From Plasmopara viticola (taxonomy: Eukaryota > Oomycota > Peronosporomycetes > Peronosporales > Peronosporaceae), in assembly GCA_001695595.3 (NCBI GenBank), contig MBPM02000074.1, positions 352,367 to 416,366 of the forward strand: a stretch of 64,000 bases of DNA, written 5' to 3'. Shown here in pieces: positions 47,701 through 60,382 of this stretch (position 1 is its first letter; each line of letters opens with the position of its first letter). The notes under the pieces are model-generated. The model had not been told where the DNA came from. It saw only the letters and a program-made list of their open reading frames with translations, and made no database searches. The translations under genes were made by a program, and so were the position numbers.

Positions 47701-49619
47701 AGCAAGATGACTCACACATGACCGCTCTCATCAAGTTGTAGAAGTTCCAACCGGTGTTTTCGGCCGACGCGCCAGAGAAAAACAGTCGCAAGGCTTTCCT
47801 TGATGTTGTCAGAAGCATCCTGGTCAGCACCACCGATATACTCTCTCAAAAAATTTTCCAGAGAGTGCGCGGGACCGCAGAGTCAGCACTGGGCCTGCGC
47901 GATTTTCTTGCTACACGTAACGCCGACCAATTTCTTTCGGCGGCAATGTACGAGTTTACCCTAAAAGATCTTTGGGCAAAGCTTCACTGGAGTGAGATGG
48001 CTTTGACAACATCACTATCCACTCATAAAGTATACTTCTAGGCGAAGTAACCGCGGTAAGGGGCTCCTCGTACGGATAAGGCAAATTCAATGCACTATAC
48101 AAAGCTTAATAATCCTGTTGCTGAGCTCTATCTGATGAAGTTCACGTGCATGCAAGTACTAGTGTACTAATGGGCTTATTACCCGCATTGGCAACTCATC
48201 ATTTCTCTGTTTGACTTTTGATCATAGAAATTCAGTAATGAGTGCGGGTATCGTGATGTCATTATTTGCCTTTTCGGCGTGTTTGCCCTCGTGCCAAACA
48301 TCGTTGCTGATGGCACGGTATTGCGTATGCCGATCTCGTGCCTGACCCCCTTTTCTGGTACATGTGTAATTGATTTACGCCCTAGTAAGTTATTCCTTGG
48401 GAGCCTAGTAGCTCTCAAAGGAAAACAATTGTTAGTGGCTCTTCGGTCGTATGCTCAAATAGTTGAAATCATGACCAAACTTTGAGTTGTAGCAAACTCT
48501 AACGCATCGAGCAAGTGTTGAGCTCTAACAAACGATAGTGGTCGATCTCATAGATCGAACAGGTTTTGCGGAATGTTGGTTTGTACTCTTATAGACGGTT
48601 TAAGCCTTTCTACGACCTAAATATATTTGAATATGATTTTATTAGCAGAACGGAGTAAAATGTCGCTCTTAGCATCGACATGCAATGTTTTATTATATGC
48701 AAAGACGAGGACGAGACCTGATTCGATTCGATTTGAACATAAAGTTTACAAGCATTTGCCACATGACCCCGCTCAAATTATTATGATGAGTCATGCACGG
48801 CTTCTCCAAAAGCTGGATTTGCAGGTACACAGACAACTCAGAAATTACATATCAGTGCGCAGTCAATTACTACTGGACGCATCACCTACCAAAAGCGCAA
48901 ATACTGTTCTACCTCAAACGTGTGGCTCATTTCTGCAAGAAGAGAGCCGAAATGCGTTACTATGTTGATCCCTCGCTGTCACGAACACAGTCGCGGCTGA
49001 CAAAAAAATATTCATCGCTTAAGCGATTGCGCCGGCATGGTAGGCCGCTACAATTAGAGACATTGCCAAAGATGTGAGAGCGTTTGAGCCTTCATTAAGT
49101 CAAAGCTATAAATTCCTGGCTCAAAGGTAGTGTTTTTAAAGACAAAAAGATTCTTGAAAGCACAAATAAAATTTCTGTCTAAGTGAAGATGTCATCGGTT
49201 CTCCCTGTAGGAAACTTCCTTTCCATTTTGGATCCGCGTTTGTCAAAGCTCCGGAATTTTTTGCTCGAAAACTGATATATAGATCCAACATTGAGGTCTT
49301 TATCTAAAAGCGTGGTTTCGTAAAGAACTGCCCTACGATGTTATGTCAACATGCAGTGGCTGTTGCCACGAAAGAATCGCAATTCAGTTCCCGAGCGACC
49401 GATTAAATTACCTTTTCGTCAAGAAAACAAAGGTTACCATAACGCAATAGCACTCGTCACTGTATTTATGTTATTGACTTTCAAGTAAAACGTCGTGCGT
49501 ACAGAATGATTGTGCCAGAACAGGCATCGATTACAAGGAAGGCTTGTCATCGAACAACATGTACGACGACACCTTTAAAAGCGCATTAGATTTGAAGATG
49601 GACATGGATCGGCAAATTC
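44797..49619. other. Gene-poor single-copy stretch
   Basis: 4.8 kb with short frames only. Plus-strand stretches at 45466-45699, 47754-48041 (no ATG) and 48627-49077 read somewhat like decayed coding sequence, possibly retroelement, but no diagnostic motif was found. Confidence 0.45.
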
Positions 49620-50390
49620 ATGTACCCTTTTTGACGCTTGGTACAACTACCGAGATACTTTGGGAGTAGCTAGTGATTCTGCAAGGACGTAGTAAGGAAA
49701 ATTGCCCAGTGAGCCAGTTATTATGACCTTAAAAAATCGCAACCATGAGGACTTAGACAAATTTATGCATAAAGGTGGTCAGTCGGGTGTGAGAATTCAT
49801 TTTGGCTACCTATAGCAATTTTTCTAGGTTGCGTGGGCCAATTACTTTTATGTCAACATCTACAAATGTATTCCTGCGGAAAAGGAGGCTGTAATCGCTG
49901 ACATACTTTTTTGAAGCAGCTATAAATAAGAGCCATTACGGCTTGGTCTTTATCAGCAAATTGAAACAAGAATTATTACTATACAATGCTGGGTGTACGG
50001 GCATTAATTAGTGTTTATCCGATTTTCTGAGAAACGACGTCAGCAAAGCCAGCACCAGAACGCTTTTGACATTTTCAATAAAAATGTTCGGTGTCACACC
50101 ACTTTTGACTTTGCTGGATGACATAAAGCCTTTTGGCGTCATTTGCGACACTTCAGACTGCTATCGGCTGCGCATTAGTTTAGCTCGATGAGAACGAGCC
50201 ATCTCATTCTAGTCCAGGCTACTGAGGGCTGCCGAACGTAATTGCCCTGCTTACAACACGGATATACCTGCCTACACTATTAAAGTCACTGCAAGCTTAA
50301 GGCTCTTGTATTCCTTTAAGACCACTCATCCTTGGGAACGGCGAGATATACACCTCACTTGTCGCAATGCATGGCAATATGGCTGCCATA
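49620..50390 (+). pseudogene. Ty3/Gypsy RT-RNase H relic
   Basis: Decayed plus-strand polymerase. Near 49627-49690 it reads LTLGTTTEILWE, a stop, then LVILQG, matching the RT segment that in Gypsy elements reads L-W-E-W-x-V-M-P-Q-G-L. At 50147-50200, with one frame change, it reads DTSD, then AIGCALV, a stop and LDENE: the start of RNase H with its catalytic Asp (usual form D-A-S-D-x-A-I-G). At 50320-50385 it reads DHSSLGTARYTPHLSQCM, matching the TDHxSL region and the following S-P-H-L-S-Q-R-M. The order and spacing of the three blocks fit a Ty3/Gypsy pol. Stops and frameshifts are many; protease, integrase and LTRs were not found. Confidence 0.75.
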
Positions 50391-50536
50391 AACAACTTCC
50401 GAGCAAAAGCCAATAAGGCTAAATGGACTTGCCGACGCACCTTTGAGCAATCCACGCTTTAGTCTGCTGTGATTACAGCGCTGTAGACGAAAGCGTTCGT
50501 GGAACATACAGAGCCTTTAATCTAAAGCCATTGATT
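50391..50536. other. Flank of Gypsy relic
   Basis: Probably further decayed pol sequence after RNase H; no firm motif. Confidence 0.35.
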
Positions 50537-50630
50537 TGAACTCTCATCGTGGGTAAAGGCGGCAATAGCAGAAAGACCCAACCTGAACTCTCATCGTGGG
50601 TAAAGGCGGCAATAGCAGAAAGACCCAACC
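50537..50630. repeat. 47 bp tandem repeat, two identical units
   Basis: Units at 50537-50583 and 50584-50630 are identical and the next three bases begin a third. Exact identity implies a recent duplication in otherwise decayed sequence. Confidence 0.96.
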
Positions 50631-53600
50631 TGATTCATCGCTTTCAGCGATGAGAATTTGTAATATGACAAACCGAGAAATTCGTATTTTAACATCACAA
50701 GACGCATTGATGACTTCACGTGGACAAATCAATGGCCAAGCTCATCACATAAGATATGGCATGCTGACTGTTGCCCCCCATCGCTCTTAAATCAGAATGG
50801 GGAATGCAAAGGGCCTTACAAGAAACTGTGTACTCTACTAAAATTCGGTTCGCTACAAAACAAGGATGGCTTCTAGTACCTAGCAAGCTTTTATCACTGT
50901 CAATGAAGTGAGATAGTACGAAGCTGAATGTTGGTCACATATATATGTTAGGGTACTATTGCTACAACATTTGCGATAGCAAAGGTGTTTGATTGATCAA
51001 TATGATAAACCACATCGAACTTACGATTTCCACTCTAGTGCAAACTTTGGCGCCCTTAAAACTAGATAGTAAGCAGTCATCTATGAGGACTGAATATCTT
51101 TCAACATGCTTATTCATTGTAATCCACAGTGTGATCTCGGTACGACAGAGTATATAGCAGCATATGTCAATTGACAAAAGTTAACTTTTGATTCGATTGG
51201 ACATAATATAGCTTAAGGTCTCCTACGTAAAAGCGTCAAGTCTCTGCACCCCTTCTTTTCTTCATCAGCTGTGTGCTGTAAAAATTGGTTAGTACTTGGA
51301 CAAATACTTACCAATTGCGCCAACGCATCGTAGACGATGTAGGATGTCTGCTTTTAGCATTTCGCTAAGCTAGCTGCATGTGTAAAGCTTTAATCTGTGG
51401 GCCTAAGTCAATCCTTTTAATGCTATACCGCGGGCTCTTTGCGGTCAAGTCGAATCTTGCAAGCTTAACGCCGAGACTTTTGTTGCTCCTTATACAGTCC
51501 ACGCAATTTCATTTTGTAATGCAATTAACTTGAGCTTGCAAGCGTGCACGGTTCCAAATTTTATTATTTATTACCCAACCCAACTCCATTGATACAACGA
51601 AGATGCTAAACTCAATTATGAAGTTAACTGTGCTATATATACTGATCACAGCTTCATTACATAATGTTGTAGGCTTATATTTGCTCCGCTTTGCGTCACA
51701 GAGATAGGCACTACACTCCGGCAAGAAATTGACTCTCGTATTTGACGAGGAATTAGCTCGGGTTATTGTGGATTCCGGCGCTGGGTACTCCTCCTTGGAT
51801 CTTCTCCGGGAGTTAGTCTAAGCTCGAAGCCGCAATCAATTGCGTGAGCACATTTTCTAAATTCGACATGGGTTAATTATGTACTCGACTATATTCGAAA
51901 TAGCGCTGGTAGACAAATAGCCGGCGAAGCTTTGAGAGCATAGATCGCTACTCTAAAGCCTCGCGCCTTCATTTATGTGCTTGAGGACAAAATGGTCTCT
52001 CGCGCTGGTTTATCGCCCAACAAGGATCATGCGGTTGTCAATAGATCTTACTTGCTTGCTTCAAAGCGTCCTAGATCGACTGATTGATATAAGGTTCAGC
52101 CAAGACACTCCATTCACGCTGTTAAAGTAGCAAAGGCAAAAAGAGATACGGAGTAACTACTGGAAAGCAAACCAAGCAGTGCACAGAGCCATCGCGAAAA
52201 AAGTATGCGCTTATGTTTTATTTGAACATAAAGAAAGCTTCGACTGATTGCGTGCTCGACAAGTTAAGAGCTTGCGAGAACCGCTACTTGACCGTGTTAT
52301 CGCAAACATGATAACACAAATAGTGAAGCGAAAGTTAATGCCGCCCCGCCCGCGATACGGTGGCAATCGATTTTAGAAATTGGAAGTCACCATTTTTCGG
52401 TTAAACCAATAAGAAGCTTGTATTTACTGGCCTTAGTCCTTTCGGATCATCTGTCTCACACGCATCGTAGCAAAGATGGACAGTTTTGGAGGCGCGCGGT
52501 AAGGTGTGTCAATTACCACATTCAATGCATTCAGGTTGGTAGGAGTATGCTGCAATTTAGTAGGAAACTAAGGGCTGTAAATCAGCGATAACGTCGATCT
52601 TTAGTGTCACGGCTCAAGCACCGGCTCTTGAGAAGGACACCTTGTAGTCCTCGCGTAACGTAAGACCAATTACCTATACAAGGAATTTAAGGCCCGCGCG
52701 CACAAACAAGAGCGCGTAAACTTCGCGTATATTAAAGACGAAGTTGTGAACTTGCTTAACGATGCCATAACCAGACAAAAACTCTTTTACATTTAGCCAC
52801 GCATGGTGTTAAGACCCCACTATAGAGCAAAGAAGTCGATTAGTCTAACTTACTTATTCTGAGGTATTTTTAACACCAGGAAAAGTCCAATTAAGATTCT
52901 TGCTCGAGTATGAAGCAAATCAGGATCATTAACTGGCCTCTAAAGAACTCTTTGCATTGTTATCAAGGTAAGACAGCAAAAAAAAAAAGATTTTATTTGT
53001 CAATGCTTTAAGCAGTCTTAAAGCAATTGCAAGCTTCAGATTGCAAATTGACCGATAAAAATGGTGACGATCCTGGTGCGTATCGAGTACAATAAAATGT
53101 TTGCTTTAATCTATTTAGCCCTATAGCGCGCAAGAGAGTTGCCCACGCAAAGTAATGTCGGTAAGGGCGCGTGCCATTAGTACTTAATTAGCTTGACAGT
53201 TCTGGGCCGACGCAGTGTATGTGCTACAAGAAACTTCGCTGACAATTTCCGCAGCGCAAGACTTTCCGCTTGACCATCGTCAGATTGAAAGGACGCATGA
53301 TCCAGCAATACATCTAAGACCTTCGTCTAATTGGGTGTAAGTCAGACATTTAAAATTTCATCTTCGAGAAACAAGAAAATGCTACCAGGTATGATGGGAC
53401 TGAATGTCTTAGCGCTTAATATTATACGGGTGGACCCGAACGTAAGTGTCGCAAACATTGATTTAAAGACTTAATCGAAGTGACCAGTCTTGTCAGCCAG
53501 CTAGAAATTTCTTTCAGTAATTTTTGTGACGATTTTATTAAACCTTGCACAAAAGAGTCGCGCACGAAGGTATACAATCTTCCGGTAAGCGGGGGCTCAC

Positions 53601-55025
53601 TTCGTTTTTAAAAGGATTGGCTTGTGCAATAGAAGGCAGCTTGAATTTATCTAATACGAATTTCACTTTTCTGTGTTTATCGATGACTCGTAAAATGCAC
53701 ATAAATTATCTTGTGAGTGGGGCACGGTGGTGTAAATAGCAATTAAGTGCCTGTCGTGCACGAGAAGCCACCATTTCTTTGATTATCTTTCAGCAAGAGC
53801 CGAATTTTCAAAAAAAGTTTTGGCTGCATGCAACGGCCACCCTGTCTAATGGATGTCGTTGCTTTAAATTTGGTAGGAGAAACGCAAATCGTCACTATCG
53901 TACAAAACTTAGTCGAAATCAAAGCCGACCAGTCGTCTTAGATGCCAGCATTAACTAAATTTATCGAATTTACAGATGTTGTAGGGTATAATATAAGATT
54001 CGTGATTTTTCAGGTGAATTATACTTCCAAACCTGGTGTGCTCGTTGCTGAGGCAACCGTGAAGAATTTTTGTTAGCCATAGACTATCAGGGCGTCGGAC
54101 TTTTAACCTGGACGCCGCTGTCGAAAAATTTGTTCATAAGTAATGCGCTACGTATGGTAATTACACAATTATCCAAGCAGGCACTGTACCTACACTCGGT
54201 AGATTTTGGTGTGAGGTTCCTTAATTCTAATAGGACTTAATGCTTTTAGATCCCGGATCTGGATGCGAGGTTTGACCTTTTTCTTGGTTCGGCGGAGCTA
54301 AAGGGTCACGAAGTTTAGGCTAACTGGAGATCAAACACCTCGATTGCCACCCGCTTTGCTTCTCGCGAAGATGAGCCTTGTTCTTTCTACGTGAAAGGGC
54401 AAAGTCTCACCCATGACACCTCGACAGAAAATCGACCACACCTTCCACCGAATCCAGCGAGTGATGTATCTGACTTGGACCGACGCTCTTTCTGGGTGCC
54501 ACTGATAGGGCTCACCCATTTTGCTTCAGCTTAAAGCTAAAAAAAGTAGCCATGCCTTGCAGCAAGTACTGTGTCTAACAAGCGCCCCTCAGTAGTTGAT
54601 GTGGCTCTGCAAGCTACAGACGCTTTTCCCCAGTACCATTAGTGTTCTCTACCGACATTTCAATGTCCAACACGCTATTCTAATCGGTCCAGTGTCCGCA
54701 CCAAAAGCGCTTCTGCACCCAAGTAAAGCTGATGCATAACTCACCAAAGATAAAATAGCGCTCACTGCGTACCGTTCAAGGTGTGTGGTGGGTTGTAGGC
54801 CAAGATTTCAAACGCATAACCCAGACGATACACATTAAGTGAAACGGAGCTCACTGACTAACGCTCGTCAAAGACAGCACTTAGTGTATGTCTGGCGTGA
54901 CTTCGTAGATGAAAGGCCGGAGCATCCAAGGTAATTCCCTTTCAATGCATATGGAGCGATGCATATTTCGATATTTTAAACTTATTTTTTGCTCAGTACC
55001 AACGTAAAAAGCTTGTGCCAAAATG
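50631..55025. other. Gene-poor single-copy stretch
   Basis: 4.4 kb with no recognisable gene. Decayed retroelement sequence is likely. A minus-strand ATG frame at 54331-54519 (62 residues, Trp- and Arg-rich) and a plus-strand VDSGAGYSS-like reading near 51768, faintly recalling a retroviral-type protease, are too weak to call. Confidence 0.45.
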
Positions 55026-55313
55026 CATAATCGTGGAGAGACCAATACGGCGCGGGGCGTCTCGCCAGCTCGAGAAGAAAACATCGACCACGCATGGCGC
55101 TCATTGAGCAGTGCAGGACAACTCGTCTTAAACAATGATCGACAGGTCAAAAATTGGCTACAGCTTCTAGATGTATAGACTGATGAAGAGAAACAGCGTT
55201 ACAAGAAAATCACAGCCTAGGTTTTATTGTCAGTGAATGCTCTACTTGAACTGGACATAATGTTCATGGCAGAGCTTACACTTCATGTACGAAACAGTTC
55301 TTTTATCCTTTGA
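55026..55313 (+). pseudogene. Unrecognised frame with two TAG stops
   Basis: One frame of 96 codons reads like protein: REENIDHAWRSLSSAGQLVL, then QVKNWLQLLDV, TDEEKQRYKKITA and VLLSVNALLELDIMFMAEL. It is broken only by TAG at 55176-55178 and 55218-55220. Each could derive from CAG by one change. The regular hydrophobic and charged pattern suggests a helical protein or gene end. There is no ATG upstream in frame. Family not recognised; an effector fragment is possible but unsupported. Confidence 0.33.
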
Positions 55314-57444
55314 ATCATCCGTATCATGTTTTTATGGAGTTTAGTTCCACGGAACTTGCCTTTTGCGTTACCTCCAGGTAGAGGTGAACAGATTGAATTT
55401 TTTTAAAAAATCTAAAACTGCGTGGAACGGCGATGGCCTCCAGCATTAAGTTATTAATCAATTCCTTATTTACGTGAATATTTTTTTTTCAGAGGACAAA
55501 GGTGCAAGCGGCGCAATGTACACGATAATACTAAGCCAAATCTGGCAACCGCACCGGCACAGACGCCGGTTATTTGAAGGAAGTGCTGCAAAAGAGTTGG
55601 TGTGTTTCACAATATAAGGTGCATTTGACTAAGTCGACATATTATATCAATTCTACATGCAAGGAAGTGGAGAACCATTGATCGCAATCAGCACTCCAAA
55701 TGATATGCTCTAGAAGTGATTGATCATGCCTCAAGTGCTATAAAGTACGCCAACGACACAATACTGTCTAGTGCCGTAATTGATTACAGCCCATAAGAAA
55801 AAAATAAAGACATACTCGATAAAAGCATGTTCTGTTCGTCGTACAAATCACGTGTATACAAATGTTAAAACTTACATAGTCCATTTGCAAGCAGCGCTCA
55901 AGTGCATGCGCACTTTACGCGAGTGAACACTTTATTTTGATGCAGATGCGTGTTTCTTAGGCACGAAAGAAAATCCTTTAAAGGGTGGGTCTTTTAAAGC
56001 ATAGCCTTTCGGTAGATTTTTAAGTGTCAAAACCCTGTGGATTGGCTGGTTCGTTCGAGCCAAAATTCTAATGAAAGGGCTTGACTGGCTGATTATTGTC
56101 ACAAGTACGATGCTAATAATGTAGAACTGGTTCACTGCTCAAGCTTCTTAGGGACACAGTATGATTTTGGAGATTAGGCATCAGAAGACGCTTGACAGAG
56201 TCAAGAAAAAACTAAACAGGTGCATGCCCTGGCATGACGGTACCACATCTACTGCTTTACGCGCCGGACTTTGGCTTTGGTAAGGCTCTACTACAAACTG
56301 ACGCTGCAAGGTGAGTTAGGGTGATCGTGCTTAAAGCTGCTGTAAAAGGCTAATCTATCTGTGAGAAAATGCTATCTACAATGGTCTTAATAATTGTAGG
56401 TAGACTTTGAGCCATGCGCGATCTGTATACATAATGAGTCCTTATGCGATAGATTGCTCTGCTAGCCATGAGCCATCTGTGATATGTCCAAATTCTGATA
56501 GCAACCGGATCATGCTAAACTTAGATGTTTCTACCGCGGGACACTGCTAGCAATCCAAATCATTTTGTAATCCGTAACCTACGGAGATTTGTTGGTCAGT
56601 GGGAGTCCAGACGACCAAACTGGTACGCACCCATCTAAGTTCGGGATGGTAGGGCAATTACGCTCTTTGGGTGTGATTGCTCGTCCACCTTAGCAACCTA
56701 TTTCCAGCTGCCTTAGTTTGGATCATATAAGTATCGGGCCAGGACACGGGTCGAGCGACTTATCACTCGAACCACAGGGTTGGGTATGTGAATCATGAGT
56801 CACTATGCACCACAAATTCGTCGCGCTCCCTTTTGCAGGGAACAAACATGTGGCTCATCTTAATGTAGAATATGGCTCCAAGATGAAGTACATACTTGTA
56901 AAACAGAAAAATTTGGCTGATGTTGCATCCGTCGCCCAGACTGAAAGACAACCCGTGTAACACCAGTGACCTATTTGTATCAAATCAGCCCGGAGATGAC
57001 ATGTGTGACTATGTTTGAGGCTCTGGAGATCAAGAAAATGGAGCATAGATTTTTGGTGCGATATAGCGCGAGGTTACTTAACTACCGATAGAAGTCGAGC
57101 TGTTGCATTACAGCACTAAATAAGGTTTCCCACTAAATGTAATAGCTCCTCGTGGTGATGTATTAGAACTTCGTATCTTCTGCACCGCTTGGCGCTATTA
57201 TGGTCAAGAGAAGGCGTATAAGTTGATATGAACCCTCTTTCGGTGGACCAATTTGGTTATGTGGGCCGTTACGGATGCAAAGTGTGCCAAGTTCTAAGCG
57301 ATCTTGTCATGTCATTGTGTTGCCGTTCAATAAGAATGGTTATGTTTGGTTTAACAGTAACTACTCATTGATTTACTAAATTTACTTAAGCGTATACTGA
57401 TTATTTTGGTCTTAAAAAATAATTGGTAATATTATCAAACTCAT
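55314..57444. other. No gene recognised
   Basis: 2.1 kb of short frames. The stretch 56577-56780 has a somewhat higher GC content and might be an LTR or other repeat piece, but no second copy is in the window. Confidence 0.4.
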
Positions 57445-57767
57445 GCTACGGAAAAGGTTGGGATGACGCCCTCCTTCCAAGCGCGGGGGCTAAATGCTCG
57501 CGCGCTTCGAGCAGGTGCTCTCGGGCATCTGCAGGTCTCTAACGAGTCTCACCATCGACGCGACGGTCTCCAGCACCAGGACGCCACATGGGCTCTTACC
57601 AAGTCAGAGTTAAACAAAATAATGGAAGACCCTCACGACCTCGGTGCTGGCTGCACTGCCCGCCGAACGAAACCCGACGTATGCGGACACCACTCTATGC
57701 CGTGGACTAGCCAGACTGAGCCTAGCACGTGCATAATTTGGCAACGCGATAACGTAATACAATACAA
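57445..57767 (+). mobile_element. SINE-like element with TSD, second locus
   Basis: Homologous to the 17579-17819 element, here on the plus strand. It ends in an aatacaatacaa tail. Flanks tatcaaactcat (57433-57444) and tatcaaaatcat (57768-57779) match at 11 of 12 bases, a target-site duplication unlike the one at the first locus. It carries about 80 extra bases (roughly 57510-57592) missing from the other copy, so the longer form may be closer to the full-length element. Open frames across it are by chance. Confidence 0.62.
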
Positions 57768-57779
57768 TATCAAAATCAT

Positions 57780-59234
57780 ACAAAAAGCTCAAGAAATGGC
57801 GACAATTAAATTATAAGTACTTTGCATTCAAGCACTATTCCGCGAACGCTTCTATGGTTAGTATGGATCCTCGGTTTAATTGTTTCGTACGAGGCCTCTC
57901 TTTTCGAGCTTATTTAAACGTGTTCTATATAAGCTAAGCGTTAAGTAGGACATGTTCACAACGGATCATTCCAAGACCGAAGGTAAACAGAGCGAGCGAA
58001 TCGCGTTGTCGTAGACTGTCTATGCAGTGTGTGCCACAGCATGTGCTTACTCGTTAAGCTTGCACAAAACAATGCCATTCGATTTTCAGAACGCTACGTG
58101 CTGCTCTACATGAATAAGTTAGCCCATCCTCACTCTTTGCTAGCGCTATTACATTAGGATTCCATACTTGAAGGAGACGAGTTAACCAAATAACTGCAAG
58201 TCAAAGACTTAGTGTCCAAAAACTTTCGTGTTACAAGACACGTACGAGGCAAAACAGCCAAGAGCCAAAATATTTAAAATGATAGCTTTTAGACATATCT
58301 AGTGCTTACAATTATCACACACAATCACTGCCGTCTTCGAAACTAACATGCGCCCCATCTTAAAAGTAGACGCGTGACGTTCCTCAAGAAATGCAGGCCT
58401 TTATTCTAATTTGTGAGCTTGTTTTACCATTTCGCAGATCGCTACCTGTCTGACTCCAAAAGATAGTAACACTTAGAATCAATGCGGGTTTAATTCTTTT
58501 GAATGTGTTGAAATCAGGATTGGGCCGACTTCAGCTCATTGTTCGTTGCAAACGAAACTAGCACCATTTAGAGCGTCTGTACCATAGTTATTAAGGTTTT
58601 AAAGCACTACTTAGTACACGCTTCAATCTGTCCATTTCATTCTTTTGCCAGTTTCAAATACCACGCAAACAATTCGCTTCACCGTCAAATCCGAAATACT
58701 CACATAACTCATTTTATAGCCGCAACGTGTACTTTTGTGCAACCCACAGGACGCACAGATTTCGTCAATGTTATTTTTTTTGGGAAATTACGTGAGATCA
58801 GTATGTAGATGCAGCATGGGCGATAGCGACTGCGTCAGTCTTTATCTGCGTAAATAAATTTTCTATCCATCAATGAGAGGGCGTATGTACTTTAAAGGAA
58901 ACGTGAAGGTATTTTTTCCTTACATATTCAATATAAAAATTAAGCTCGTGCTTTACCACCCATTTAGAAGCTGGGCATGCGTCTGTAAATTTCTACGCAT
59001 ACCGTAATTCTTATCGATCTAAATCATCTCAGATTTCGCTTGCATACCTAACTCCATATTTGAATGAGGGGTCTGAAGTATAAACATAAACTCCACAGCT
59101 GAGTCTATCGATCTAATAAGTAACCTACTGCGACAGTTCTTCATCTCTGATGAATGGATTGTACATACGCTACGCTACAGGTATAAATCGCAATGAATAT
59201 AATCACAATAGATATACTCTGCGATCATCTTCTT
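57780..59234. other. No gene recognised
   Basis: 1.5 kb with short frames only and no repeat found within the window. Confidence 0.45.
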
Positions 59235-59344
59235 CTGAAGATGACAACGCGGCGTATATTGCACGATGGACGAATTTTGTTCGAAATTAAAAACTCGAAC
59301 AAAATTCGTCCATCGTGCAATATACGTCGCGTTGTCCTCTTCAG
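59235..59344. repeat. Long hairpin, 50 bp arms, two mismatches
   Basis: Bases 59235-59284 and 59295-59344 are inverted copies (48 of 50) with a 10-base AT-rich loop. No target-site duplication was noticed. The two mismatches show it is not a simple assembly fold-back. It could be a small-RNA precursor or a fold-back element. Confidence 0.94.
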
Positions 59345-60382
59345 AGCCAAAGTTTTTAAACGGACAATGCTAAGGATATTATGGGAGAATTGAGTCGCAC
59401 GCCACGGAGCATGGTCGACTTAGACATCTAGCGCGGATGTACTCTGGCACATTTTAAGAACCCAGCTGAGGATCGAGATGGGAGTGAGCATCGACGCACG
59501 GATGTTGAAGTGTCGCGAGGCGTAGACCTCTAACAGTCTGGCGATGGGCGAACAATTTGCGACTATACAGGGTTGCCCAGCAGCTGCACTGCGTCGCACG
59601 CATCCAATTCCGGCATTCCAGCTGTCGTTGGGCTCGTCGGTAACGTTACAATGTTGGCGATCTGCAACACAAGCAGTTTCTTTTAATTATATTTACGTGG
59701 ACGTGAACGCTTGACGAATTAAAATAGTTAAATTGGAAATGGAAGGCACTCAAAGCTCGATAAAATAGTATAAAAGGCCGATCGCTTTATAACTAATACG
59801 CATGTATGTGTGCTGTTCCAGAGGCTAGATAGTCTGTTTTCTCTCAAGGTCGAACGTAATCGTAAAAGCATGACAACACGGTCTAAGTGCCAAGCATTCA
59901 CAGAATCCCTTTTGCAGACGTACTGTTTCCATTTTGGCAACTAGCCGCATCTCCGACCGAATAATGATTAGACCACACTTCATGCACGGTATGTGATAAG
60001 ACCGAATATTGCACTACACGAACCTGCACTAACTGGATGAGGGGTCTAGTTACTTTAAAGTTCGGTGCTGCAACTATGCTCACTCAATTCCTCATTGATG
60101 GAAATCGATAGCAAAAATCTAGATGGGAATGACATTTTCGATTTGTTAAATACCTATACCTACTTATTCTACACTAGTTCGAGCGTTGCGGTCAGAAATA
60201 GTAGTGTCGCTGCAGCAACTTGAAAGCTGCTGACAAGCACATTGCTAGCTGATGATGATGCCGCTATCGCGTATCTGCGATATGAAACTCTAGTCTAGAT
60301 CTTTGAGTGACAAAATTATTGGCAGGTTTCACTTGGCCTCGATTCGCAACGATAGTGACAGAGATACATGTACACCGAGCGC
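59345..60382. other. No gene recognised
   Basis: Short frames only. It lies downstream of the conserved ORF on the minus strand and may include its 3' untranslated region. Confidence 0.45.

Noticed and set aside
51741..51830. VDSGAGYSS-like reading suggesting a retroviral-type aspartic protease
   Set aside because: Only a few matching residues, no flanking protease blocks, and not in order with the Gypsy relic at 49620.
56577..56700. Possible 5S rRNA or other structured RNA
   Set aside because: Internal control-region sequences of 5S rRNA are absent and the arms do not pair as required.
57463..57816. 117-codon open frame that might be a gene
   Set aside because: It lies on the SINE-like element shared with 17579-17819, where the equivalent frame is not conserved.
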